From Microbacterium halophytorum (lineage in GTDB: Bacteria > Actinomycetota > Actinomycetes > Actinomycetales > Microbacteriaceae): a stretch of 64,000 nt of DNA. Positions 33,682 through 41,740 of the stretch are shown here, one piece after another. Position 1 is the stretch's first letter; every line of letters begins with the position of its first letter. Location of the stretch: positions 124,001 through 188,000 of the forward strand of contig NZ_PNFA01000009.1 of NCBI RefSeq assembly GCF_002970975.1, in the 5' to 3' direction. The notes below the pieces were generated by a model. It worked only from the letters and a program-made list of their open reading frames with translations. It was not told where the DNA came from and did no database searches. The translations under genes were made by a program, and so were the position numbers.

Positions 33682-34614
33682 ATGGAGCTGCGTCAACTCC
33701 GCTACTTCGCGCGCGTTGCCGAGACGCTGCACTTCGGTCGCGCCGCCCAGAAGGAGTACGTGACCCAATCGGTCATCAGTACGCAGATTGCCTCGCTCGA
33801 GAAGGAGCTGGGCTTCCGGCTCTTCGACCGCACCAGTCATCGCGTCAGCCTCACTCCTGCCGGCGAGGCCTTCCTGAAGGACGTGGAGCAGACGCTATCC
33901 GCACTGGGCACGGCCGTAAGCCAGGCACGGAACATCGCGATGGGCCCGAATCGGCGGTTGCGCGTCGGGGTCTTCGGCGAGGGGGCCGGGCCCCTGACGC
34001 ACTTGATCCTGTCGGCGTTCCGAGCCGAAGGTGCGTCCGCCGACATCCAGTTCGTGGAGCTGTCGATGGTGAATCAGCGCACTGCGCTGATTGACGGTGA
34101 TGTCGACGTCGCGCTGTTGCGCCTGCCGATCACCGACGACAGGCTCGACGTCTTTCCGTTGTTCGCCGAACCTCGAGTGGCGGCGATTCCGGCGGATGAC
34201 GAGTTGGCGGATGCACCGGAGCTCTCGGTCCTCGACCTGTTGGACAGGCCGTTCGCCGTCGCTGCCGATGGGACGCCTGCGGATTGGCGCTCGTACTGGT
34301 CCTTCGATCTTCAGCGCGGGGAGCACAGCCGGGTCGGCGGAGAAGTTCGCTCGGTTCAGGAGAGCCTCGCCACGATCGCCTATGGGAAGGCGGTCGACAC
34401 GTTCCCCTCGACCGCCGCCGCAATGTTCACTCACCCAGGGGTGCGCTACGTAGCGCTCGCGGATGCCGAGCCTTCCAGTCTGGCGCTCGTGTACCTCGCA
34501 CGCCGCGCCTCGGATCGAACCGTTGAGCAGTTCCGCTCGGTCGCGGCGCAGATCGTCTCCCAGCACCTCTCGCTCGTCCCGGGAGCTGTCAGCCTCATCC
34601 GCCCCGAGAAGTGA
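33682..34614 (+). CDS. LysR-family transcriptional regulator
   Basis: A 310-residue LTTR. The N-terminal winged helix (MELRQLRYFARVAETLHFGRAA, SVISTQIASLEKELGFRLFDRT) is standard, followed by a periplasmic-binding-type effector domain. It sits between the divergent permease/aldehyde dehydrogenase genes and the aminotransferase gene and shares GCGATCG motifs with both flanks, so it likely controls both. The effector is unknown. Confidence 0.9.
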   Translation: MELRQLRYFARVAETLHFGRAAQKEYVTQSVISTQIASLEKELGFRLFDRTSHRVSLTPAGEAFLKDVEQTLSALGTAVSQARNIAMGPNRRLRVGVFGEGAGPLTHLILSAFRAEGASADIQFVELSMVNQRTALIDGDVDVALLRLPITDDRLDVFPLFAEPRVAAIPADDELADAPELSVLDLLDRPFAVAADGTPADWRSYWSFDLQRGEHSRVGGEVRSVQESLATIAYGKAVDTFPSTAAAMFTHPGVRYVALADAEPSSLALVYLARRASDRTVEQFRSVAAQIVSQHLSLVPGAVSLIRPEK

Positions 34615-34622
34615 CGATCGCG

Positions 34623-34646
34623 ATCCGCGATCGCCCGATCGCGGAT
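34623..34646. repeat. 11-bp perfect inverted repeat between LysR and aminotransferase genes
   Basis: ATCCGCGATCG and CGATCGCGGAT, spaced by 2 nt. It can act as the LysR gene terminator (9-bp stem, 6-nt loop) or as an operator for the aminotransferase gene, since its core matches that upstream of LysR. Confidence 0.5.
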
Positions 34647-34775
34647 GCGTCGTTGCTCGATGCGGCCGTGCATCCGACGATGAGATGACTTGCCACTGTC
34701 CGCCACCCAGACCAGCGGGTCGTCTTCGACGACGCATGCCGTGAGGCACAGCGTCACCCCGCGATGGAGGAACCA

Positions 34776-36119
34776 ATGCCTGCGCTCACGCTCGAGTCGA
34801 GCCTCGACAAGTTCTCGACGAAGTTCGCCGCTTCGGCCGAACTAACCCGTGAGGGCAGGAGTCTCATCCCGGGCGGGTACAGCCGGAACTCGTTCAACTT
34901 CGGCCCACACGCGGTCTTCGCCGAGAGCGGCGACGGCGCGTATATCCAGACGGTCGACGGCAACCGCCTCCTGGATCTGAACAACAACTACACCGTGAAC
35001 GTCCTGGGGCACAACCACCCCGCGATCACGGATGCGCTCACCGCCGCGATCCCCACCGGCTTCTCGTTCGGCAACCCCAGCCCCGCCGAGGCTGACCTCG
35101 CACGCATCCTGATCGATCGCGTTCCGTCCGTGGAGAAGATCCAGTTCTCCTGCTCCGCCACGGAGTCGTGCATGAGCGCGATCCGCGTGGCCCGTGCCTA
35201 CACCGGCAGGACGAAGATCGCCAAGTTCGAGGGCGGGTACCACGGCTTCAGCGACCTGCTCCACGTCTCGTCACACCCGAACCCGGCCCTGAGCGGCACG
35301 TCGGATGCGCCGAATCCACTCCCCGACAGCGGCGGCATCCCGACCGCAGACGTCGACAACATCGTTCTACTCACCCAGAACGATCTCGCCGGGTGCGAGC
35401 GCACACTGCGCGCGCACGCCGCCGAGATCGCGTGCGTGATCATGGAGCTTCAGAGCGGCGCTGGCGGGCTCGTCGTGCTCGATCAGGACTTCGTCGAAGG
35501 GATTCGCGCTCTCACGAAGGAGCTCGGGATCGTCCTGATCTTCGATGAAACGATCAGCCTGCGCGCCAGCTTCCACGGGCTGCAGGGCGTGTACGGGGTG
35601 ACACCCGATCTCACCGTCATGGGCAAGATCATCGGCGGCGGCATGCCCCTCGGCGCGGTCGGCGGCTCCGCTGAGGTAATGCAGGTCCTCGAGGACGGCC
35701 GTGTCACGATCTCCGGCACCCACCACGGCCACCGTCTCGCTCTGGTCGCCGGCGCAGCGTGCATGCAGGAGCTGGACGAAGCGGCGTTCGAAAGGCTGAA
35801 CGGCTACGCCACCCGGATCATGACCGAGGTGAACTCGTGGTCGCAGAACCGCAACAGCCCGCTCGCCGTCTACGGCAAAGGCTTCTCTCATCTGGCGTAC
35901 GGATACATGAAGGAGCCGGGGTTCGCGATCACCACGCACCGCGACTACTGGCGGAACCTGGATGGCGAGAAGACCCAGATCATCTCGCTCGAGCTCGCGA
36001 ACCGCGGGTTCTTCCCTGTACATCGCGGCGAATTCTCGCTGTCGCTGCCGATGACCGATGCCGACATCAGCTCGTTCATCGAGACGCTTCAAGCCATCGT
36101 CGAAGACCTCGAGAGCTGA
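34776..36119 (+). CDS. class III aminotransferase (GSA/beta-amino-acid type)
   Basis: A 447-residue PLP enzyme of fold type I. Motifs are LIPGGYSRNSF, GHNHPAITDAL, SCSATESCMSAIRVARAYTGRTKIAKFEGGYHG, the Asp in LIFDETISLR and the PLP lysine in VMGKIIGGGMPLGAVGG. It resembles glutamate-1-semialdehyde aminomutase and the beta-phenylalanine aminotransferases, not a haem-pathway GSA mutase by context. The start at 34776 is chosen because GGAGG lies 5 nt upstream; the ATG at 34764 is part of that site. With the dehydrogenases and permease it suggests degradation of an amine or beta-amino acid to an acid. Confidence 0.85.
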   Translation: MPALTLESSLDKFSTKFAASAELTREGRSLIPGGYSRNSFNFGPHAVFAESGDGAYIQTVDGNRLLDLNNNYTVNVLGHNHPAITDALTAAIPTGFSFGNPSPAEADLARILIDRVPSVEKIQFSCSATESCMSAIRVARAYTGRTKIAKFEGGYHGFSDLLHVSSHPNPALSGTSDAPNPLPDSGGIPTADVDNIVLLTQNDLAGCERTLRAHAAEIACVIMELQSGAGGLVVLDQDFVEGIRALTKELGIVLIFDETISLRASFHGLQGVYGVTPDLTVMGKIIGGGMPLGAVGGSAEVMQVLEDGRVTISGTHHGHRLALVAGAACMQELDEAAFERLNGYATRIMTEVNSWSQNRNSPLAVYGKGFSHLAYGYMKEPGFAITTHRDYWRNLDGEKTQIISLELANRGFFPVHRGEFSLSLPMTDADISSFIETLQAIVEDLES

Positions 36120-36290
36120 CACTCAGGGACGCCCCTGTCGTGAACCATGCGTCCGATGCGCGTGACGCCGCTTCGGTCGCCCGCGAATCACAGGCTGCTC
36201 GCGTGTACGCCTGCCGCGCTTTGGACTGCGGCGCTCGAGAACTACACGGCCTCTTTGCCCGCCTTCATCAGCGGTGCCCCGTCGCCGGGC

Positions 36291-36809
36291 TCACGCACCC
36301 ACTCGCCGCTGCATCAGCACGGTGTCCAGCCACTGGTCGTGCTTGAACCCGACCTCCTTCAACCGGCCCACGTCCTCGAAACCGAGGCGTCGGTGAAGCT
36401 CGGCGGAGGCGGGGTTCCCGGTGTCCACGACCACCGCGACCATCTGCCGGCATCCGGCAACGCCGGCACGTTCGATCAGCACCGACAGCAGCGCCTTACC
36501 GATACCGCGGCCCGCGGCCGAAGGCGCGACGTAGATCGTGTCCTCGACGGTGTGCCGATAGGCGGCCTTCGGGCGCCACGGCGCGACGTAGGCGAAGCCG
36601 ACGACACCCGTGTGGTCCTCGGCAACCAGGAAGGGCAGGCCGTGCGCCTCCAGATCCCGGCACCGCTGTTCCCACTCCTGGACATCCGGCGCCGTCTCGG
36701 CGAACGTCACGACGGTATTGCGGACGTAGTGCTCCATGATCGCCGCGATCTGACGGAGCTCGGCCGTCTCGGGGATCGCGTCGCGAATGGTGGCAGCAGC
36801 GTGATTCAC
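36291..36809 (-). CDS. GNAT acetyltransferase (phosphinothricin-acetyltransferase-like)
   Basis: A 172-residue N-acetyltransferase. The PAT-type pattern is visible: IRDAIPETAELRQIAAIMEHYVRNTVVTFAE, then RHTVEDTIYVAPSAAGRGIGKALL, which holds the acetyl-CoA loop, and MVAVVVDTGNPASAELHRRLGFEDVGRLKEVGFK. Such enzymes acetylate small amines such as phosphinothricin or methionine sulfoximine; the natural substrate is not known. It starts with GTG and is the last clearly chromosomal gene before the prophage border. Confidence 0.85.
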   Translation of the reverse strand: MNHAAATIRDAIPETAELRQIAAIMEHYVRNTVVTFAETAPDVQEWEQRCRDLEAHGLPFLVAEDHTGVVGFAYVAPWRPKAAYRHTVEDTIYVAPSAAGRGIGKALLSVLIERAGVAGCRQMVAVVVDTGNPASAELHRRLGFEDVGRLKEVGFKHDQWLDTVLMQRRVGA

Positions 36810-36842
36810 GGCGCTCAGCCCTTTCTCATGGGGGACGACGAA

Positions 36843-36872
36843 GCGCCGCCGGGCGCACAGGCCCGGCGGCGC
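36843..36872. terminator. strong hairpin, probably the native nrdF terminator
   Basis: A perfect 12-bp GC stem GCGCCGCCGGGC / GCCCGGCGGCGC with loop GCACAG lies 26 bp beyond the stop of the NrdF fragment. It marks the end of the chromosomal nrdF locus on the host side of the prophage border. Confidence 0.7.
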
Positions 36873-36897
36873 GTCACACTGGCGGCGCGGCGGGACC

Positions 36898-37104
<207 letters not shown>

Positions 37105-37181
37105 GCGGGGATCCACTCACGTGAAGCCCGATCGCCCGGCCTTGTCCTCTCTGCGACGAGCGCGATGAGGGTTGCGTAGGC

Positions 37182-37439
37182 TCATCGACCAGTGGGTTCG
37201 TTCGGTCCTCCCTTGTGGCCGAGGCTAGAGACGTACGCGGCGTTCGCGCGTTCGACGGCTACTTTGAGGGACGTGGCCCAGCCGATCACGTCGCCGCGGA
37301 ATTGGACGCGGTACCGCGGTCCTGCCTCGGTGCGGCGCAGTTCGATGAGGCCGTACTGTTCGCCGAGGGTGGTGGCCATGGTCCACTTCCCCGGCTCTTG
37401 CTCGTCCGCTTGGAAGATCGGATGCCACCTCGCTGTCAT
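37182..37439 (-). CDS. small prophage protein of unknown function
   Basis: An 85-residue protein with no recognised family. It is basic, lacks membrane segments and contains the segment YRVQFRGDVIGWATSLKVAVERANAAYVSSLG. That part looks like a compact alpha/beta domain similar to small actinophage proteins that bind or modify DNA, but this is only an impression. TACCCT lies 7 nt before the ATG, indicating its own leaderless promoter. It is the gene nearest the attachment site on the minus strand. Confidence 0.6.
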   Translation of the reverse strand: MTARWHPIFQADEQEPGKWTMATTLGEQYGLIELRRTEAGPRYRVQFRGDVIGWATSLKVAVERANAAYVSSLGHKGGPNEPTGR

Positions 37440-37473
37440 GGCCGCGAGGGTACCCGCGCCTGGCGACGCTCTG

Positions 37474-37479
37474 TAAGCT
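37474..37479 (+). promoter_or_regulatory. -10 of a leaderless mRNA (SRAP gene)
   Basis: TAAGCT lies exactly 6 nt before the ATG at 37486. A divergent -10 (TACCCT, minus strand, 37447-37452) serves the small gene on the other side. Confidence 0.55.
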
Positions 37480-37485
37480 CACGGC

Positions 37486-38184
37486 ATGTGCGGACGTTTC
37501 GCCATCGATGACAAGGTCAACGAGTCGATCACGGACTTCGTCGAGCAGACCGGCCGGAAGCCCGAGGACTGGGCCCCTGACTGGGAAGCCCGGTGGAACA
37601 TCGCGCCCACGACGCAGATCCCCGTGCTGCTCGACTCGGCGAAAGACCGGCAGCTCCGGTTCGTGCGGGCGCGCTGGTCGCTAGTCCCACCATGGTCGGA
37701 CGCGATCGCACCGAAGTTCCCGACCTTCAACGCCCGTACCGAAGGCATCGCCGAGAAGGCCACCTGGAAGCGCCCGCTGAGGACGTCGCGGTGCATCATC
37801 CCGGCGAACGGCTATTACGAGTGGACCGGGGAGAAGGGCTCCAAGCAGCCGTGGTGGATCCACCCCGCCGACGGCCACATCGGGTTCGCCGGCCTCTACT
37901 CCTGGTGGCGCCCCAAGGGCACCGACGACGACTGGACCCTCACTGCGACGATCCTCACCACCGCGTCAGTTCCGCACCTCGCCAACATCCACGACCGCAA
38001 CCCCGTGACCCTCCCCCAGCGGATGTGGGAGCACTGGATCGACCCGACTGTCACCGGCGACCAAGCCCTCGCCGACGAGGCCATCGCCACGCACCAGGAC
38101 GAGGCCGCAGCGCTCGACTACTACCCCGTCGCACCGTTCAAGACCGGCGACAGCGGGCCGCAGCTCATCGAGCGAGCGGCGTAA
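37486..38184 (+). CDS. SOS response-associated peptidase (SRAP/YedK/HMCES family)
   Basis: A 232-residue SRAP protein. It begins MCGRFAID, so after removal of Met1 Cys2 becomes the N-terminal residue that forms a covalent thiazolidine with abasic sites in single-stranded DNA (established for YedK/HMCES). Other family marks are WNIAPTTQIPV, FNARTEGI, RCIIPANGYYEWTG with the conserved Glu and HDRNPVTLPQ with the catalytic His. In a prophage it could protect replicating phage DNA or shield the lysogen. It has its own leaderless promoter. Confidence 0.92.
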   Translation: MCGRFAIDDKVNESITDFVEQTGRKPEDWAPDWEARWNIAPTTQIPVLLDSAKDRQLRFVRARWSLVPPWSDAIAPKFPTFNARTEGIAEKATWKRPLRTSRCIIPANGYYEWTGEKGSKQPWWIHPADGHIGFAGLYSWWRPKGTDDDWTLTATILTTASVPHLANIHDRNPVTLPQRMWEHWIDPTVTGDQALADEAIATHQDEAAALDYYPVAPFKTGDSGPQLIERAA

Positions 38185-38187
38185 GAT
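38182..38187 (+). promoter_or_regulatory. -10 of a leaderless mRNA (83-residue gene)
   Basis: TAAGAT lies 6 nt before the GTG at 38194 and overlaps the SRAP stop codon. Confidence 0.5.
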
Positions 38188-38193
38188 CAGGCA

Positions 38194-38445
38194 GTGCCCT
38201 ACCGCGTAACGCTCCGATCCGCCCAGACACTCGACATCGAAGCGCCGGCAGGGTCCCTCCCCGAGTTCACGCCAGCGATCCGCGCCGCAGTCCCCAACGG
38301 ATTCGAGCTCGCTTCCGCACGAGCCCACGCTGGCACCGGCGTCGCTCGCGCTACGGAGACCAGAGAAGTGGAGATCGCGACCCTCGACGAGCTCCCGGCC
38401 GGCGTTCCCGATGGTTGGCAAGCGCTCAGCGTGTACGAGGTGTAG
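38194..38445 (+). CDS. small prophage protein of unknown function
   Basis: An 83-residue acidic protein (starts MPYRVTLRSAQTLDIEAPAG) without membrane segments or known motifs. The GTG start is supported by the TAAGAT hexamer 6 nt upstream. It follows the SRAP gene by 9 bp but has its own promoter. Confidence 0.6.
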   Translation: MPYRVTLRSAQTLDIEAPAGSLPEFTPAIRAAVPNGFELASARAHAGTGVARATETREVEIATLDELPAGVPDGWQALSVYEV

Positions 38446-38500
38446 AAGCCACAGCATCCAAGCCGCGCGACCGGCCGGGCACCTCGGTACGCTCGCATAC

Positions 38501-38656
38501 ATGCCACGCAGGCTCGTCTGGTCCGAGGTCCGCGATCTCCTCGACATCGCCGCCTGCGTCGACGTCGACGAACTGATCGGAGCACTACGCGAGTACCAGG
38601 CCGATCCGCCGCTGCCGAACGAGCCCGTCGACCCTGACCTCGACTACGACGAGTAG
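38501..38656 (+). CDS. 51-residue acidic prophage protein
   Basis: Encodes MPRRLVWSEVRDLLDIAACV and a very acidic tail ending PDLDYDE. Short acidic proteins in phages can be DNA mimics or anti-repressors, but nothing specific is recognised. The ATG is preferred to longer readings because TACGCT lies 7 nt upstream (leaderless signature). Confidence 0.5.
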   Translation: MPRRLVWSEVRDLLDIAACVDVDELIGALREYQADPPLPNEPVDPDLDYDE

Positions 38657-38783
38657 CTGCCGATACGCGATCGCCGAAGATTGAGCCTCCGTCGCCCAGG
38701 ACGATCACTGGTCGGCAATGCGCGCCTACCTCTCCGCCACGCTGAACTGGGGCTACGCTGTACGATTCGATACGCTGGCGGTC

Positions 38784-39584
38784 ATGTCCGCCAGCGACCC
38801 GCAGAGTTCCGCCGGGGCGGGTTACGTTCACGTAGCCGCGAACCTTGGATCTTCGACAGGCGCTTTCCTGTGCCCGAGATGCAACAAGCACAGTTCGTTT
38901 CAACGGGCCCCGCTCAAAGTATCGACCACCGGCGGCCCACGCGGCAGCAAGCTAACGCACTTCCAAGACGACCACGAGTTCGGGATCGGCACGGTCGGGC
39001 TCGTGTCTGAAGAACTGGCCGTTCAGTGGTTCGCGGCGGTCTGCATGTGGTGCCGTCGGTCATCGGTGTGGCGCGACGACGAACTCATTTATCCAGTTCC
39101 TAGCGCTGACATCCATCCGCACCCGGACATGCCGGAAAGCGCAGCGAGCCTGTTCCGAGAATCGGCCGCTGTCCTCTCGACCTCGCCACGTGCGGCTGTG
39201 GCACTTGCCCGAGCATCACTCGAGACGTTCCTCAAGCATCAATATCCCGATGTCAAGCGGAAAGATCTCAACCAGCGGGTGGGACTTCTACACGGACAGG
39301 TGCGCAACCCGGTCTGGCAGACGCTCACAGCCCTACGCGTAGTCGGGAATGACGCGCTGCACGATGGCATCATCGCGATCGATGTCGACGGCACTGACGT
39401 AGGTACGATCCGGTCGTTGCTCCAGGCCGTGAACCTCTTGGTCGAGGAACTGATCACTCAGCCAGCTGCCGCGCAACACCTCTATGACCAACTACCAGAG
39501 GCAAAGAGAGTAGGCGCTGAGCAGACCGCCACACGGATGTCGACGGCGGGGCTGCCCGATGACACCACGCCCGTAGCAAGCTGA
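38784..39584 (+). CDS. DUF4145-domain protein with zinc-binding N-terminus
   Basis: A 266-residue protein. The N-terminal part has a CPRC...CMWC pair suited to bind zinc. Residues about 120-230 match the helical DUF4145 domain (FRESAAVLSTSPRAAVALARASLETFLKH, then LNQRVGLL and LRVVGNDALHDG). The domain occurs alone or fused to restriction and other defence proteins, and its biochemical role is unknown. TACGCT 7 nt upstream of the ATG at 38784 suggests a leaderless mRNA; an in-frame ATG at 38718 lacks such support. A strong terminator follows. Confidence 0.78.
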   Translation: MSASDPQSSAGAGYVHVAANLGSSTGAFLCPRCNKHSSFQRAPLKVSTTGGPRGSKLTHFQDDHEFGIGTVGLVSEELAVQWFAAVCMWCRRSSVWRDDELIYPVPSADIHPHPDMPESAASLFRESAAVLSTSPRAAVALARASLETFLKHQYPDVKRKDLNQRVGLLHGQVRNPVWQTLTALRVVGNDALHDGIIAIDVDGTDVGTIRSLLQAVNLLVEELITQPAAAQHLYDQLPEAKRVGAEQTATRMSTAGLPDDTTPVAS

Positions 39585-39952
39585 CCTTCCGCGCACGACG
39601 AAAGCGCCCCGGCTACTCTCCCGTAAGAGAGCGCCGGGGCGCAGTGTGTGGCGTCGAAGTCAGACCGAGCCGTCGCGGGCATCCGTCTCAGAGGCGATCG
39701 CTCGTGCCGCACTGTCCGTGGGTGGTGCGGCGCCGGTCCTCTCAGCCGAACGAAGCGGCGAGCCCCGGGATAACCCGCGGGAGCCTGACTCGCCCGCACG
39801 GAACACACCTCGCTAGGCTCTGTGCCGCAACGCCTTGCGTCATGTGCTATATCGTGTAATAGTTGAGTCGTGCCCGCCCCCGAGGGGGAGAGGGAAGTCA
39901 CCCCTGGGAGATCCTGTCGCTGATGGGGCCCAGGGGTTCGGCGTTTCTGGGG
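39585..39952. other. gene-free gap with AT-rich patch and terminators
   Basis: This 368-bp stretch holds the terminator at 39604 and, unusually for this DNA, an AT-rich patch around 39838-39862 (GCTATATCGTGTAATAGTTG) that looks like a promoter core or regulator site but has no gene behind it. The inverted repeat ACCCCTGGG (39900-39908) / CCCAGGGGT (39929-39937) can terminate the DUF3800 transcript coming from the right. Confidence 0.4.
39604..39642. terminator. hairpin after the DUF4145 gene
   Basis: GCGCCCCGG...CTCTC-CCGTAA-GAGAG...CCGGGGCGC, an interrupted stem of about 15 bp. Its outer arms are the same as those of the hairpin at 41072-41111. Confidence 0.7.
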
Positions 39953-40522
39953 TCAGTATCCTTGGTTCGTCGGAAGAATCCAGGCCTGCCGCTCGAATCC
40001 ATGCTCGCCGCCGTTCTGTATGGACTCGCAGACCGCACCGCACACGGCATCGGCGATCCAGAGTAACGGCTCGGCCGGTCCCGGCATGTGGTCGATACGG
40101 AAGTTTCGATCCACGACACGTTTGTTGCGCAGTGCGTCCAACATCTTCCTGTCTCGCACGTCGTCCGACTTGCCCCGCGATTCGAACACTGCGCGGTCGA
40201 CCCCAACTTGGGACAGTTCGTACAGAAGCACCTCGATGCACGCGCGGCGGGAACGTTCAGGCGTTTCGTGGATAGTCGTTTTTCGCACAGCAACGAAGTG
40301 CATCAGGCTTAGGCCGAGCAAATCCGACACCACTTTTCCCTGCCGCGCTGGGTCCAGATTCGTCCAGTGGAGCTTGCGCGCCCCGGCCGGGAGACTTCGC
40401 CGCAGCGCATTGCGCGTGGACTCTTCACCGTCTTCACTTATGACGAACGAAGCAGTGAGCACGAACGGTAGCCCGCTCCCAGTCCCCCCTACTTGGGCCT
40501 CGTCAACGTAGGCGCATTCCAC
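39953..40522 (-). CDS. DUF3800-domain protein
   Basis: A 189-residue protein with the DUF3800 pattern: an N-terminal acidic strand AYVDEAQVGG, a central HFVAVRK strand, and a C-terminal LLWIADAVCGAVCESIQNG helix with the conserved Asp. The family has an RNase H-like fold with acidic active-site residues and is common on mobile elements and in defence islands; its function is not established. The GTG start lies 11 bp after the stop of the upstream small gene, so they form a two-gene unit. Confidence 0.75.
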   Translation of the reverse strand: MECAYVDEAQVGGTGSGLPFVLTASFVISEDGEESTRNALRRSLPAGARKLHWTNLDPARQGKVVSDLLGLSLMHFVAVRKTTIHETPERSRRACIEVLLYELSQVGVDRAVFESRGKSDDVRDRKMLDALRNKRVVDRNFRIDHMPGPAEPLLWIADAVCGAVCESIQNGGEHGFERQAWILPTNQGY

Positions 40523-40533
40523 CGGCGCGCTAC

Positions 40534-40863
40534 CTACGTCAGGCGGGCTCGGATGCGGTCCCAGTCAAGATTCGATACGGCGTCATCGAAACTGTCCGCT
40601 GGATTGTGCATCCGGTCCAACAGTTCGTCGTTCTCGTCATGAAGGTCGATGGTCCACTGCTCGGCTCCGAGGTACGTCTCCGGGTTCTCGCCCGCTGGCC
40701 ACCGTGTGACTTCCACGCGAACGGATTCAGGCCCGCTCGCCGTCTCGACATCCAGGTGGAGCGTCGTTGTCTCGACGAGATCAAGCCCGTGCGGAGTCGC
40801 GCTGATACCGCGCTTGGCGAGCGCGTCAAGCATCATCTTGGCATGGCGTTCACGAGTAGTCAT
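40534..40863 (-). CDS. 109-residue protein of unknown function, partner of the DUF3800 gene
   Basis: A small acidic soluble protein. It begins TTRERHAKMMLDALAKRGI and continues with a beta-rich middle (TLHLDVETASGPESVRVEVTRW) and an acidic end. No family is recognised. The ATG has TAAAGT exactly 6 nt upstream, so a leaderless promoter drives this gene and the DUF3800 gene behind it. Confidence 0.6.
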   Translation of the reverse strand: MTTRERHAKMMLDALAKRGISATPHGLDLVETTTLHLDVETASGPESVRVEVTRWPAGENPETYLGAEQWTIDLHDENDELLDRMHNPADSFDDAVSNLDWDRIRARLT

Positions 40864-40869
40864 GCCTCG

Positions 40870-40875
40870 ACTTTA
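40870..40875 (-). promoter_or_regulatory. -10 of the DUF3800 unit
   Basis: On the minus strand TAAAGT-CGAGGC-ATG, the leaderless signature with 6-nt spacing. Confidence 0.5.
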
Positions 40876-41071
40876 GATCAGTATCACCCCATGAGCGCCA
40901 CCGTCTACGGGATAACGTCGTCGCGATCTCGCCGGAGAATATGGATGCGTCTCCCCTGCCGCCAGTTGCCCCGTCCGGGGCGATCAGCGTTTCATGTGTA
41001 GACGGTCGCGGGGAGCCCGCCGCAGTCTCGCCTGCCGTGACGCGTACGAAGACTGACCGCAACGAAGAAGC

Positions 41072-41111
41072 GCGCCCCGGCCGCTCCCTTGTGAGGAGCA
41101 GACCGGGGCGC
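41072..41111. terminator. terminator of the late operon
   Basis: GCGCCCCGG-CC-GCTCC-CTTGTGA-GGAGC-AGA-CCGGGGCGC lies 54 bp beyond the stop of the last late gene. Outer arms are identical to those of the hairpin at 39604. The gap 40864-41165 otherwise holds no gene. Confidence 0.7.
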
Positions 41112-41165
41112 AGTTCTGTACCAGCGCTTTATGCTTTGGTCTTCGCGTTCACTGCGGCGCGGCCA

Positions 41166-41462
41166 TCAGCTTTCACCTCGCGGGGTAGAGCCGAGGCCGA
41201 TCTTCTTCAGCCACGCGTCGACGGCAGGAATCGCCATGACGCGTGAGATCGCGGCACTGATCGCTGCGGCACCCGCGATGACGCCGGCCGCCCACGCGAC
41301 CCAGGACGCCGGCAGAACGTCCGCGACAGCGTCGAGCACCTGCGGTGCGACGAGAACGAACGTGGCGAGGATGCCGGCGAGGGTGACGGCAACCTGCACG
41401 GCGGTACGCAGGGCACGCTGCGCCTTGAACCAGATCTCGCCCGAGGGCTGAGTAGTGCTCAT
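41166..41462 (-). CDS. holin-like membrane protein
   Basis: A 98-residue protein with two predicted membrane segments (about residues 20-42 and 52-75) and a charged C-terminus ending STPRGES, as in class II holins. It is the last gene of the late operon, behind two other small membrane proteins and the endolysin. Holins open the cell membrane so that endolysin reaches peptidoglycan. It overlaps the upstream gene by 4 nt. Confidence 0.7.
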   Translation of the reverse strand: MSTTQPSGEIWFKAQRALRTAVQVAVTLAGILATFVLVAPQVLDAVADVLPASWVAWAAGVIAGAAAISAAISRVMAIPAVDAWLKKIGLGSTPRGES

Positions 41463-41737
41463 GGTTTCTCCTTCGTGTGATGTGCGGACGTCGACGGCCA
41501 GTCGGGCAGATCCCCGGGGCCGAGACAGGGCGCGTCGATGATGATGCGGCGGTGTACCGCGAGGGCTTCGCGCAGGATTCGGTTGTCGCGCTCGGCACGA
41601 TCCGCGCGGTCGATCTCCTGCCGCCGGAGTGCGACCTTCGTGTCGCGTGCCCGGTTCCACTGCTCGACGGCGGTCTTGATGACGAGGCTGACGACGCCGC
41701 CACCGATGAGGGCGACGACCCACTGGGTAACATCCAT
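41459..41737 (-). CDS. single-span membrane protein of the lysis module
   Basis: A 92-residue protein with one N-terminal membrane segment (VVALIGGGVVSLVIKTAV) followed by a strongly charged helix (RRQEIDRADRAERDNRILREALAV) and a Pro-rich tail. The build resembles phage holin partners, spanins or antiholins of actinophages. Position between two other membrane proteins supports a part in lysis; the exact role is open. Confidence 0.6.
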   Translation of the reverse strand: MDVTQWVVALIGGGVVSLVIKTAVEQWNRARDTKVALRRQEIDRADRAERDNRILREALAVHRRIIIDAPCLGPGDLPDWPSTSAHHTKEKP

Positions 41738-41740
41738 CAG

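Noticed and set aside
34776..36119. Haem-pathway glutamate-1-semialdehyde aminomutase (hemL)
   Set aside because: The family resemblance is real, but neighbours are a permease, LysR and dehydrogenases rather than hem genes, and the sequence is as close to beta-amino-acid aminotransferases.
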